Assembly (NCBI GenBank): GCA_019637155.1
Contig: JAHBWE010000004.1
Location: forward strand, 248,001 to 312,000
Reading direction: 5' to 3'
DNA length: 64,000 nucleotides
Source: Labilithrix sp.
Lineage (GTDB): Bacteria; Myxococcota_A; Polyangia; Polyangiales; Polyangiaceae
Under the pieces are notes generated by a model, which was not told where the DNA came from, did no database searches, and was given only the letters and a program-made list of their open reading frames with translations. Shown here in pieces: positions 7,969-16,819 of this stretch; within the stretch, counting starts at the first letter, position 1; each line of letters opens with the position of its first letter. Position numbers and translations under genes: made by a program.

Positions 7969-8661
7969 TCAGCCCTCGGGCTCGATCCCGAGCGCACGCA
8001 GCTGCGCGCGGAGCGCTTCCACCTGCTCCGCCGCGCGCTCGGCGCGCTTGGCGTGCTCTTCGAGGGTGGGGATGAGCTTTCCGTCGAGGTCGGTCCAGCG
8101 CAGCCATCGCTCGCGGGCGCTCTCGAACTCGCCCGTCCAGAACGTGAGCGCGAGGCCTTCGGCGGCGAAGCGGAGGTCGTCGCGTCGCACGTAGACGCCG
8201 TCGTGGAGCGAGAACGCGAGGAGCTCCTCCTCGCTGATGCGATTCAGCGGATCGAACACCACGTAGTGGGTGACGCGCATGCGCTCGTACGCGCGGAGCT
8301 TGTCGCTCAGCTCGCCGCCTTCCTTGTCGGACACGATCTCGATCACGATGTCCGGCGGCTTTCCGAACTCCCAGATGAAGTACGAGTTGAGCCGCTCCGG
8401 CCCGGACAGCGGCGGCGGGTCGACGTCGAAGCTCACGAACACGTCCGGCACGAGCGCTGGGTTCTTCATCACCGCGAAGACCCCGACGTTCGCCGCCGCG
8501 ATGAGGCGCCTGCCTTCCGGATGCCTCCACGCCGCGAGCGGCTGCGTCAGGAGGCGCATCTCCTTCTCCGCGAAGAAGCTATCCACCGGAGCGCCGTCCT
8601 CGGTGATGAGGTGGCTCACGTCCGGTCTCGGAAACGGCGGCTGGGACATGGACATCGACAT
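7969..8661 (-). CDS. Uma2 family (DUF820) putative endonuclease
   Basis: A 230-residue protein with the PD-(D/E)XK core of the Uma2 family: VPDVFVSFD, then IVIEIVSD, then KLRAYERMRVTHYVVFDP. A short coiled coil near the C-terminus has repeated Ala/Glu/Arg heptads. The ATG at 8661 is chosen because GGAGGT lies 7 bases before it; a GTG five codons upstream has no such site. These proteins occur in many copies in cyanobacteria and Polyangia and their role is unsettled. It interrupts the purine genes without an evident functional link. Confidence 0.85.
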   Translation of the reverse strand: MSMSMSQPPFPRPDVSHLITEDGAPVDSFFAEKEMRLLTQPLAAWRHPEGRRLIAAANVGVFAVMKNPALVPDVFVSFDVDPPPLSGPERLNSYFIWEFGKPPDIVIEIVSDKEGGELSDKLRAYERMRVTHYVVFDPLNRISEEELLAFSLHDGVYVRRDDLRFAAEGLALTFWTGEFESARERWLRWTDLDGKLIPTLEEHAKRAERAAEQVEALRAQLRALGIEPEG

Positions 8662-8819
8662 CGATCGTACCTCCACGCTGCTGGCCCGTCATGCCCGGCG
8701 AGTCGCACGACGCATGCCGGCGACCCCGGTCAATGGTCTCGCGACGTTGCCGCGCGGAAGGCCTGGCCCGGGCCAGAACGGGCCAGGCCAGGGGCCAGTT
8801 GGAGTACGCTCGGCGCTCC

Positions 8820-10364
8820 ATGGCGGATGACTTCACCTCATTGATCGATCTCGCGGCCGAGCGCCTCGGCGGGTCCGTGCTCTGGGCGACGGACGACTTC
8901 TTCGCGGAGAAGGAGAACCTCCTCAAGCCGGCGGAGGCCGTGTTCATCGAGGGAAAGTACACCGACCGCGGCAAGTGGATGGATGGCTGGGAGTCGCGGC
9001 GCAAGCGCCGATACGCCGAGTCCTCGCGGCAATATCCCGACCTCGACTCCGCCATCATCCGGCTCGGGCTCTCCGGCGTCGTGCGCGGTTTCGTCGTCGA
9101 CACCGCGCACTTCAAGGGCAACTACCCGAAGGCCTGCGCGATCGAAGGCGCGAGCATCGAAGGGCACCCCGACGTCTCCGAGCTCACCTCCGACAAGGTG
9201 AAGTGGACGCCGATCCTCCCGCGCGTCGACCTGAAGGGCGACAGCAAGAACCTCTTCGCGGTCGACGTGCCGCAGCGCTTCACGCACCTCCGCTTCCACA
9301 TCTATCCCGACGGCGGCGTCGCGCGCCTCCGCGTCCACGGCGACGTCATGCCCGGCGCGCGGTGGATGGGCAAGCCCGCGCGCCCCCAGCTCGTCGACCT
9401 CGCCGCCGCGGAGCACGGCGGGCTCGTCGTCTCGTGCAACGACATGTTCTTCGGGTCGCGGCACAACCTCATCATGCCGGGCCGCGGCGTGAACATGGGC
9501 GACGGCTGGGAGACGAAGCGCTCGCGCCGCGAAGGCCCCGACTGGGTCGTCGTGCGCCTCGCGACGGAGGGATCGATCGAGCGCGCGATCGTCGACACGC
9601 TCCACTTCAAGGGCAACGCCCCCGACTTCTGCGCGATCGACGTCGCCGCCGTGCCCGAGGGCGCGCCCGATCCCGACGGCGCGAAGGACGAAGGTTGGCT
9701 CCCGCTCCTCGCGAAGACGAGCCTCCAGCCGCACACCGAGCACCGCTTCGACACCCACGGCGGGCCCGCCACGCACGCGCGCCTCCGCATCTGGCCCGAC
9801 GGCGGCGTCTCGCGCCTCCGCCTCCTCGGCGTCGCGACCGACGCCGGCCGCGAGCGCGCCGGCATGCGCTACGTGCGCGCGATGCCGGAGCCCGAGCTCG
9901 AGGCCGCGCTGCGCTCGTGCTGCGGCTCCTCCGCGTGGGTCACGGCGATGGTGAAGGAGCGCCCGTTCGCGTCGCTCGCGGCGATGAAGGCGCGCGCCGG
10001 CGAGCTCTGGAAGAAGCTCTCCGCCCCCGACTTCGACGAGGCCTTCAAGGCCCACCCGCGGATCGGCGAGAAGAAGGCGGAGGCCCACCAGAGCGCGACC
10101 GCCCACGGGTGGTCGACGAACGAACAATCCAAAGTAGCGTCCGCGAGCGAGGCGGTGTTGGCCGAGCTCCGCGAAATCAACAAAGCTTACGAGGAGAAAT
10201 TCGGCCGTATTTACATCGTTTGCGCGACGGGCAAATCGGCAGAAGAAATGCTCGCGATTGCCAAAGAGCGAATGCAGAACGCGCCCGACGCCGAGCTCGA
10301 GCGCGCCGCCGACGAACAACGGAAGATCACCGAGCTCCGCCTCGAGAAGATGGTGCGCGAATGA
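8820..10364 (+). CDS. Bifunctional allantoicase / OHCU decarboxylase
   Basis: A 514-residue fusion. Residues 1 to about 335 are a two-repeat allantoicase, which converts allantoate to ureidoglycolate and urea. The repeats are visible as paired F-V-V-D-T-A-H-F-K-G-N / I-V-D-T-L-H-F-K-G-N and paired Y-P-D-G-G / W-P-D-G-G segments. Residues from about 345 are 2-oxo-4-hydroxy-4-carboxy-5-ureidoimidazoline decarboxylase, with the catalytic His in AHPRIG, the HGWSTNEQ segment and IYIVCATGKS. The decarboxylase makes allantoin, two steps before allantoicase, so the fused activities are not consecutive. The stop overlaps the hydroxyisourate hydrolase start by 4 bases. Confidence 0.88.
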   Translation: MADDFTSLIDLAAERLGGSVLWATDDFFAEKENLLKPAEAVFIEGKYTDRGKWMDGWESRRKRRYAESSRQYPDLDSAIIRLGLSGVVRGFVVDTAHFKGNYPKACAIEGASIEGHPDVSELTSDKVKWTPILPRVDLKGDSKNLFAVDVPQRFTHLRFHIYPDGGVARLRVHGDVMPGARWMGKPARPQLVDLAAAEHGGLVVSCNDMFFGSRHNLIMPGRGVNMGDGWETKRSRREGPDWVVVRLATEGSIERAIVDTLHFKGNAPDFCAIDVAAVPEGAPDPDGAKDEGWLPLLAKTSLQPHTEHRFDTHGGPATHARLRIWPDGGVSRLRLLGVATDAGRERAGMRYVRAMPEPELEAALRSCCGSSAWVTAMVKERPFASLAAMKARAGELWKKLSAPDFDEAFKAHPRIGEKKAEAHQSATAHGWSTNEQSKVASASEAVLAELREINKAYEEKFGRIYIVCATGKSAEEMLAIAKERMQNAPDAELERAADEQRKITELRLEKMVRE

Positions 10365-10699
10365 AGAGCGTCTCGACTCACGTCCTCGACATCCACCGCG
10401 GGCGGCCGGCGGAGGGGGTCCCTGTCTCGCTCGAGAAGAAGAGCGGCGACGCGTTCCTCCCGCTGAAGAGCGGCCTCACCGACGCCGACGGGCGCGTGAA
10501 GGACCTCGTGCCGGAAGGGCAGCTCGAGGCGGGCACGTACCGCATCACCTTCGACACCGGCGCCTACTTCGCCGCGCAGAGCGTCGAGGGCTTCTATCCC
10601 GAGGCGAGCATCGTCTTCGTCGTCCGCGACGCGAACGCGCACTACCACGTCCCGCTCCTCCTCAGCGCGCACGGCTACTCGACGTACCGCGGCAGCTGA
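10361..10699 (+). CDS. 5-hydroxyisourate hydrolase (transthyretin-like)
   Basis: A 112-residue protein of standard length. It has the family's N-terminal STHVLD (H7), a conserved HYHVPLLLS segment near 94-102, and the diagnostic C-terminal tetrapeptide YRGS. It hydrolyses 5-hydroxyisourate to OHCU, the substrate of the decarboxylase domain encoded just upstream. The ATG overlaps the previous stop (ATGA), so translation of the two is probably coupled. There is no signal peptide, so it is cytoplasmic. Confidence 0.95.
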   Translation: MKSVSTHVLDIHRGRPAEGVPVSLEKKSGDAFLPLKSGLTDADGRVKDLVPEGQLEAGTYRITFDTGAYFAAQSVEGFYPEASIVFVVRDANAHYHVPLLLSAHGYSTYRGS

Positions 10700-10711
10700 G
10701 AGAGCGGATCG

Positions 10712-11281
10712 TCAGTCGATCTTGTGGCAGCCGGCGCAGCCGAAGCCCTGCTTCGTCGCGGGGTCGAACGGCTTCTCGCCGAGCGCGGAGGCCATCTCCG
10801 GCACGACCTTCTCGCCCATGAACTTCATGATCGCGGGCTTCGCCTTCATCAGCTTCTCGTGCCCGCCGTTCGACATCGTGAGCTTCGGCAGGACGTCGCG
10901 CGGGTCCTGCTTCTTGCTCGGGCCGTGGCAGGTCGCGCAGCCGAACTTCTCGTAGCGCTTCGCGTCGTGCTCCTTGAAGACCTTCCCGACGTTGGGGACG
11001 ACCTTCGTCATCATGACCTCCACCTTCTTGTCCTTCGGGAGATCGTCGAACTTCGGCGCGTTCGTCTCCTCGACCTTCGGCTTGTCCGCGCCGGGCTGAG
11101 CCGCCGCGCCGCCGGCGTCGGCGCCGGGCTGGTCGGGAGCGGTGAAGCCCGGGGCGCTCGCGTCGGCCTCGACCTGCGGAGGGGTCGGCGTGACCGGCGG
11201 CGGCTGGGTGGACGAGTCGCCGCCGCAGGCTACGAACGAGCCCACGAGGACGGTGGAGAGGGCAAGAATGATGTGGCGCAT
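10712..11281 (-). CDS. Di-heme cytochrome c lipoprotein
   Basis: A 189-residue protein with a lipoprotein signal (lipobox ending at C19, SFVAC), an Ala/Pro/Asp-rich linker and a C-terminal region with two heme motifs, CATCH (115-119) and CAGCH (182-186). Met residues between them could serve as axial ligands. It is divergent from the urate oxidase gene, 95 bases away. The known PuuD has its cytochrome c domain fused to the membrane part; here it is absent from that protein. This lipoprotein is therefore a strong candidate for the electron acceptor in urate oxidation. That link is inference from gene order. Confidence 0.85.
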   Translation of the reverse strand: MRHIILALSTVLVGSFVACGGDSSTQPPPVTPTPPQVEADASAPGFTAPDQPGADAGGAAAQPGADKPKVEETNAPKFDDLPKDKKVEVMMTKVVPNVGKVFKEHDAKRYEKFGCATCHGPSKKQDPRDVLPKLTMSNGGHEKLMKAKPAIMKFMGEKVVPEMASALGEKPFDPATKQGFGCAGCHKID

Positions 11282-11376
11282 CGCCCGCGCTTCTACGCCC
11301 TCCCGCGTGGCGCTGACAAGCCCGCTGACGTAAATCTCGACGGCTCGTGCCGTTCTGATTCATCATCGGCCGATCC

Positions 11377-13002
11377 ATGAGCCCTGCATTCGTCACGGAG
11401 TGGCTGAACCTCGCCGTCCGGATGATCCACGTCATCGCCGCGATCATGTGGATCGGCAGCTCGCTCTTCTTCAACTGGCTCGATCCCCGGATCGAGGTGA
11501 ACGAAGAGACGAAGAAGAAAGGGCTCGAAGGCGAGCTCTGGATGGTCCACTCCGGCGGCTTCTACGACGTCCAGAAGACGCTCGTCGCGCCGAAGGTGAT
11601 GCCGAAGCGCCTCCACTGGTTCAAGTGGGAGGCGGGCTTCACGCTCCTCTCCGGTTGGCTCCTCCTCGACGTCGTCTTCTTCCAGGGCGGCGGCGTCACC
11701 CTCGTCGACCCGAACGTCTCGAGCCTCTCGCCCGCGATGGCGACCGCGCTCGTCATCGGCGTCCTGATCGGCTCGTGGTTCGTCTACGACATCTTCTGGC
11801 GGACGCCGCTCGCGAAGAACGTCTACGTCGGCGGCACGATCACCTACTTTTTCATCATCGGCGTCCTCTGGTTCTTCGCGCACAAGGTCAGCGGCCGCGC
11901 GGCGTTCCTCCTCACCGGCGCGATGATGGGCACCTGGATGGCGACCAACGTCTGGGTCCACATCATCCCGGCGCAGCAGGGCCTCGTCGACGCGGTCACG
12001 AGCGGCAAGCCGCCGAGCGAGCACCTCGCCAAGCACGCGAAGACGCGGTCGCGGCACAACAACTACATGACCTATCCGGTCGTGCTCGCGATGCTGAGCA
12101 ACCACTTCCCGGGCCTCTACGGCCACGAGTCGAACTGGCTCATCCTCGCCGGACTCATCGTCGTCGCGGCGTCGATTCGGCACTTCCAGAACACGTTCAA
12201 GGAGCTCTCGCCGGTCGTCCTCATCGTCCCGCTCGTCGTGCTCCTCACGCTCCTCCATTCATCGCTCACGTCGACCGCGCCCGTCACCGGCGCGACCGAT
12301 CCGAACGTGCAGCTCACCGCGACGGTGCCGTCGAACAAGGGCGGCCCGGAGAAGGTCGCGAACGAATCCACCGTCGGCACGATCAAGGGGAGCGTCCTCC
12401 TCGAAGGCACGCCGCCGCCGAACAAGCCGATCAACATCGGCACGTGCGTGAGCGACGGGACCGGGCCCACGACGACGGAGGCGGTGCTCTCGACGGACGG
12501 GAAGCTCCAGAACGCCTTCGTCTGGATCAAGACCGGCCTCGACGACTACAAGGGGCCCGCCGCGCCGCCCGAGCCCGTCGTGATGGACCAGAAGGCTTGT
12601 CAGTACAAGCCGCACGTCGTCGGCGCGCGCGTCGGGCAGAAGGTCGTGTTCCTCAACAGCGACCCCGTCCTCCACAACGTGCGCTCCGTCGCCGACGCGA
12701 ACAGCACCTTCAACGACATGATGCCGACGAAGGACATGCGGCTCGAGAAGGTCTTCGAGAAGACCGAGGTCCCGGTCCGCGCGAAGTGCGACGTCCACCC
12801 GTGGATGGCGGCGTTCATCGGCGTCGTCCCGCACCCGTTCTTCGCGGTGACGGGCCCCGACGGCTCGTTCACCCTCGCGAACGTCCCCGAAGGCGAATAT
12901 GACATAGAGGCGTGGCACGAGGTCTTCGGCAAGCAGACCGCGAAGGCGAAGGTGAAGGCGCGCGAAGGCGTGACCGTCACGCTGACGTTCAAGGCGGAGT
13001 AG
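11377..13002 (+). CDS. puuD: PuuD-type membrane urate oxidase with C-terminal cupredoxin-like domain
   Basis: A 541-residue protein. Residues 1 to about 295 form a polytopic membrane domain like that of PuuD urate hydroxylases, with conserved histidines in RMIHVIAAIMWIG, WMVHSGGFYDVQK, NVWVHIIPAQQ and TRSRHNNYMTYPV. Residues about 330-541 differ from known PuuD, which ends in a cytochrome c. They show a cupredoxin-like segment with candidate copper ligands H433 (VLHNV), C471, H474 and M477 (KCDVHPWM), followed by a carboxypeptidase-regulatory-like beta fold (GPDGSFTLANVPEGEYDIEA). It would oxidise urate to 5-hydroxyisourate at the membrane. No classical uricase is visible in the window. Confidence 0.85.
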   Translation: MSPAFVTEWLNLAVRMIHVIAAIMWIGSSLFFNWLDPRIEVNEETKKKGLEGELWMVHSGGFYDVQKTLVAPKVMPKRLHWFKWEAGFTLLSGWLLLDVVFFQGGGVTLVDPNVSSLSPAMATALVIGVLIGSWFVYDIFWRTPLAKNVYVGGTITYFFIIGVLWFFAHKVSGRAAFLLTGAMMGTWMATNVWVHIIPAQQGLVDAVTSGKPPSEHLAKHAKTRSRHNNYMTYPVVLAMLSNHFPGLYGHESNWLILAGLIVVAASIRHFQNTFKELSPVVLIVPLVVLLTLLHSSLTSTAPVTGATDPNVQLTATVPSNKGGPEKVANESTVGTIKGSVLLEGTPPPNKPINIGTCVSDGTGPTTTEAVLSTDGKLQNAFVWIKTGLDDYKGPAAPPEPVVMDQKACQYKPHVVGARVGQKVVFLNSDPVLHNVRSVADANSTFNDMMPTKDMRLEKVFEKTEVPVRAKCDVHPWMAAFIGVVPHPFFAVTGPDGSFTLANVPEGEYDIEAWHEVFGKQTAKAKVKAREGVTVTLTFKAE

Positions 13003-13042
13003 CGCCTGGCCGGCTCCTCGACCGGGCGCGTCGAGCGACGAC

Positions 13043-13672
13043 CTACGATCCGCTCTCGCCGGTGAAGCGAAAGGAGCCGGAGATCGCGATCGTGTCGGGC
13101 CCGGCCGAGTCGACGAGCGTGGCGGTGAACGTGCCGGAGTAGGTGGTGCCCGTCACGGTGAGCTCGATCGCGCACGCGCCAGTGGCGTCGCGCGCGCGGA
13201 ACTGCGAGAGCGGCGCGATCGTGCGCTGGAGCTGGACGCGCGGCGCCTGGCCGGAGCCGGGCGTCGGGTTCGTGCCGCACACGTAGCTGCCGGAGGCCTT
13301 CGGTAGGAACGTGAGGCGCAGCTCCATCTCGCGCGGCTCCGTCTGGAAGAGCACGCTCTGTTGCGCGAGATCGTCCGTGCCGCCGAGGGTCCAGAAGCTC
13401 TCGATGACGCGCGCCTGCTCGTAGCCGTCGCGCGCGCTCGTATCGATGCGCACGAACGCCTTGTTGTCGCCGGGGGGCGCGGGGTCTCCGCCGGCGTCGC
13501 TCGAGGTGCCGGCGTCCGTGTTCCCCGCGCTCCCCGCGGCGTCCGGCGTCGCGGTCGCGTCGGCCTGCTCTGCGCCCGCGTCCGCGTTTCCGCTGCCGGC
13601 GGTACCAGGATCGTCCGAGGAGCTGCAGGCGACGGTGATGAGCACGGTGAGCAGGACTGCGAGACGCGACAT
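13043..13672 (-). CDS. Lipoprotein, function unknown
   Basis: A 209-residue protein with a lipobox (ITVACSSS), an Asp/Ala/Gly-rich linker and a mature domain of beta-rich character. The mature domain holds two cysteines (VCGTNP, GACAIE), which may pair. It has no recognised family. The ATG at 13672 has a good CAGGAG site a few bases upstream; an in-frame start 13 codons further up does not. It is convergent with the urate oxidase gene. Confidence 0.65.
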   Translation of the reverse strand: MSRLAVLLTVLITVACSSSDDPGTAGSGNADAGAEQADATATPDAAGSAGNTDAGTSSDAGGDPAPPGDNKAFVRIDTSARDGYEQARVIESFWTLGGTDDLAQQSVLFQTEPREMELRLTFLPKASGSYVCGTNPTPGSGQAPRVQLQRTIAPLSQFRARDATGACAIELTVTGTTYSGTFTATLVDSAGPDTIAISGSFRFTGESGS

Positions 13673-13779
13673 GGGGCTCCTGAGTCGAAGATGGATCTCG
13701 AACCATCCCATCGCCGTCCGCCGGCTGTCAAACGTCCAGCGCTCCCCCCGTCACCGCCCGTGATCGGTGACGACCACGA

Positions 13780-14040
13780 GAACGGCGACGTGATCGCGGA
13801 GTCTCCGCGAAGGGCGGACCCGAGACGCAGGGCGAGCTGACGGGCCGCGCCCACTTCGCGTTCCAGGCGAAGGACCAGGCGACCGTGGACAAGGCCTACG
13901 CCGCAGGCCTCGCCGCCGGCGGCAAGGACAACGGCGCCCCCGGCATCCGCGCGCAGTATCACCCCGGCTACTACGCGGGCTTCCTCCTCGATCCGGACGG
14001 CAACAACGTCGAGGTCGTCCACCACGGGTCGGCGAGTAGG
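13780..14040 (+). pseudogene. VOC/glyoxalase-family gene remnant (C-terminal half)
   Basis: From about 13801 the frame reads like the second half of a VOC-superfamily protein: RAHFAFQAKDQATVDKAYAA, then a YHPGYYAGFLLDPDGNNVE segment with a metal-ligand-like His and the usual C-terminal VEVVHH. The first half is missing; a stop lies in frame at 13768-13770 and the codons between are unrelated. A TAG is present just after the expected end but one base out of frame. Without a start or N-terminal module it is very unlikely to be functional. Confidence 0.75.
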
Positions 14041-14082
14041 GCGCGCGCGACGGAGAAAGAGCGCTCGGCGCTCGGCTCCACC

Positions 14083-16668
14083 TCAGAGCGACTGCGACGC
14101 CGCGGGGTACGTGTCGACCATGAGGTAGGCGCGCATCCGGGCGGGCCGCGCGCTCTCGGGGAGGTTCACCGTCACCGAGGCGATCTTGCCTGCCGGCGTC
14201 GAGGTCCGCGTCGTCGTGGAGGCGAGGCCGTACTTGAGGCTCACGGGCCGCCCGGTGGCGGCGTCGACGAGCAGCACGCCGAAGCTGTGCTCGTCGGCGC
14301 GGAGGCTCGAGCCGGTGATCGTCGCGGTGACGGTCGGGTTCGTGACGAGGCCGCCGACCCAGCCGCCCGCGACCGAGAAGCGCACGTCGCCGACGCCCGC
14401 GGGCATCGTCGTCGTGCCGCCCGCGTGCGGCCGGATGTTCGTCGAGCCGAAGACGTTGAGCACGTCGGTCGTCGGGTTGCAGAAGCCGAGCTTCGCGAGG
14501 AACGGCCCGTAGAACGGGATGTTCGCGCACTTCGTCTTCACGTGGACGCCGGGCTGCGAGAGCGGTGTGCCATCCGCGCCGAGGTGCGCGCTCACGCGGA
14601 AGACGTCGAACGGCATGTCGAAGTTCATGGCCTTCACCGTGAACCCGGACTCGTTGACGAGGTTGAGGAGGCCGTCCTTGTACGTCGCCTCGACGGGGAA
14701 GAGGACCTGCGTCGTCGGATCGACGACGGTGCCTCCCGCCGCGTCGAGCATGCCGCCGACCACCCAGCCGACGCGCCGCTCGCTCGTGCCCTCGACCATG
14801 CCGACGAGGTAGTGGAGCGAGTCGAAGCCGATCTGGTTGTAGCTCGGCATCACCGTCGGGTACGGGACCGCGATGCGATGAAGCTCGAAGACGCCGGCGG
14901 CGTCGCCCGGCCGCGCGGGCACCGGGATCTCCGCCGCCGGGCCGCCCGCGCCGAGCGCGAGCTCGAAGGTCTGATCGAAGCTCCCGGCGCGGCGACCGCC
15001 CGAGAATAGGAGGCCCTCGCGCGTCGGGCTCATCAGGTAGTCGCCGCGGAGCCGGATCTTCACCTTGCCGTCCGCGCCCGCGGCGAAGCGGTTGCGCGGC
15101 ACGATCGTGACGAAGCGACGATCGCCGGACGTGTCGACGTCGACCGGCGCGGGCGGATCGAGCGTCACCTTAAGCGTGCGGTCGTCGATGAGCGCGAGCT
15201 TGGTGTCGCCGCCCTCCCGCTTCGTGAGCGTGAACGCGAGCGGCTGGTTCGCCTCGACCTGGGGCGGCGGCTCGGCGAGCACGCTCCCGAGCGGCGTCGT
15301 GAAGAGGAGGTTCGCGCCGTCCCGCGGCATCGCCTCGCCGCCGCCGGCGACGCAGTCCGGATCGGAGGCCGCGCCGGCGCGGAGGCAGTAGTCGTAGGGC
15401 GTGGCGAAGATCTCGCCGCTCTCGCCCGCGATGACGATGAAGTCGCGGCCGAGCGCGGGCGAGCCGCCGAAGTCGTTGCGGTCCTCCTTGATGAGGCGCC
15501 GGCTCCAGCGGAGCGCGCCGTGACGATCGAGGACGTAGAGCCGGCCGTCGCCGCCGCCGAAGTAGATGTTGTCGTCGCCGTCGATCGCCGGCGACGAGCG
15601 GATCGGCTCGCGCGTGTCGAACTGCCAGCGGAGCGCCCCGCTCTCGGCGTCGAGCGCGTAGACCGTGCCGTCCGACGACGGCTGGATGATCGTGCCGTCC
15701 GAGAGGCGGCCGGGGCTCGCGTAGACGTGATCGTTCGTGGCGAACGACCAGACCACGCGGCCGCTCGCCTGATCGTACGAGCGCACGTAGCCGTCGTACG
15801 CGCCGACGACCATGCGCCCCTCGGAGAGCATCGGGCTCGCGGCGATGGTCGCCTGCACGCCGTCGCCCCAGAGCTCCTGACCCGTGGGAGAGAGCGCGAA
15901 GGTGTTGCGCCAGAAGTGCGTCATCCACGCGTAGCCGGCGATGTAGTTGTTGCCGAGGTACAGGTTCCCCGTCGTCGGATCGATCGCCGGGAGAGACCAC
16001 GTCTGGTCGTTCATCGTCCACGGCCAACCCGGCTTGTTGCGCCCGGCGTCGCGATCGAGGCCGTAGACGTGCCGGTTGTCGTTCGGGACGTAGAGCGTCC
16101 CGTCGGGGCCGATGGCGACGTTGCCCTCGAACCAGTTGATGTAGCCGCCGGTTGACTCGGGCGCCGCCGCCTGGAAGCGCCAGAGCTCGCGCCCGTCCCT
16201 CCGATCGAGCGCGCGCACGAAGCCGTCCCCGGCGCCGTAGTAGACGCGGCCCTTGTCGTCGAGGAGCGCTGACGAGTCGATGACCTCGCCGTTCTTCACC
16301 TTCCAGCGGAGCTCGCCCCTGCGATCGAGCGCGTAGAAGAACGTGTCGGCCGAGCCGATGTAGACGTTCTCGTCGCCGTCGATGACCGCGGTCGAGAAGA
16401 TGCCCTTCCCCGTCTTGAACGACCACGGCGCGACGTCGCTCGGCCGCGGGCGCACAGGGCTCCGCCCGTCCTGACGAAGACCGCGCCGGAACTTCGGCCA
16501 TGGGCTCTTCGGGTCGAGCGGGCGATCGGAGCAGACGCCGCCCCCTTCGCACGCGACGCTCGCGTTCGCCTCCGACGACGCGGCCTCTTCGTCGGTGACG
16601 CTGCATCCGTTGACGAGAGAGAGGAGGAGGACGGGAACCGAGACGGCCAGACCGCGGAGAGCTCGCAT
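14083..16668 (-). CDS. PQQ-like beta-propeller lipoprotein
   Basis: An 861-residue protein with a lipoprotein signal (LVNGCSV). Residues about 60-430 are successive PQQ/quinoprotein-type propeller blades of the forms GRVYYGAGDGFVRALDRRDG, DGTVYALDAESGALRWQFD and GRLYVLDRHGALRWS. The C-terminal 400 residues are a different beta-rich region with no recognised family. A PQQ cofactor is not implied; such propellers in lipoproteins often have scaffold roles. It stands alone, with pseudogene sequence on both sides. Confidence 0.8.
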   Translation of the reverse strand: MRALRGLAVSVPVLLLSLVNGCSVTDEEAASSEANASVACEGGGVCSDRPLDPKSPWPKFRRGLRQDGRSPVRPRPSDVAPWSFKTGKGIFSTAVIDGDENVYIGSADTFFYALDRRGELRWKVKNGEVIDSSALLDDKGRVYYGAGDGFVRALDRRDGRELWRFQAAAPESTGGYINWFEGNVAIGPDGTLYVPNDNRHVYGLDRDAGRNKPGWPWTMNDQTWSLPAIDPTTGNLYLGNNYIAGYAWMTHFWRNTFALSPTGQELWGDGVQATIAASPMLSEGRMVVGAYDGYVRSYDQASGRVVWSFATNDHVYASPGRLSDGTIIQPSSDGTVYALDAESGALRWQFDTREPIRSSPAIDGDDNIYFGGGDGRLYVLDRHGALRWSRRLIKEDRNDFGGSPALGRDFIVIAGESGEIFATPYDYCLRAGAASDPDCVAGGGEAMPRDGANLLFTTPLGSVLAEPPPQVEANQPLAFTLTKREGGDTKLALIDDRTLKVTLDPPAPVDVDTSGDRRFVTIVPRNRFAAGADGKVKIRLRGDYLMSPTREGLLFSGGRRAGSFDQTFELALGAGGPAAEIPVPARPGDAAGVFELHRIAVPYPTVMPSYNQIGFDSLHYLVGMVEGTSERRVGWVVGGMLDAAGGTVVDPTTQVLFPVEATYKDGLLNLVNESGFTVKAMNFDMPFDVFRVSAHLGADGTPLSQPGVHVKTKCANIPFYGPFLAKLGFCNPTTDVLNVFGSTNIRPHAGGTTTMPAGVGDVRFSVAGGWVGGLVTNPTVTATITGSSLRADEHSFGVLLVDAATGRPVSLKYGLASTTTRTSTPAGKIASVTVNLPESARPARMRAYLMVDTYPAASQSL

Positions 16669-16819
16669 GCCTCCGCGTCGATGCAGGTCGCGTACCTAGT
16701 CCTACATCGGGGCCTTTCTTGAAAACACGAGGGTTTTTTTGGCCTGCGTCGCGCGCGATCCGCCGCCGATTGGCCGCAGATCGCGACTCGAGTCCTCGCT
16801 TCTGAAATCCGCTCACCGC

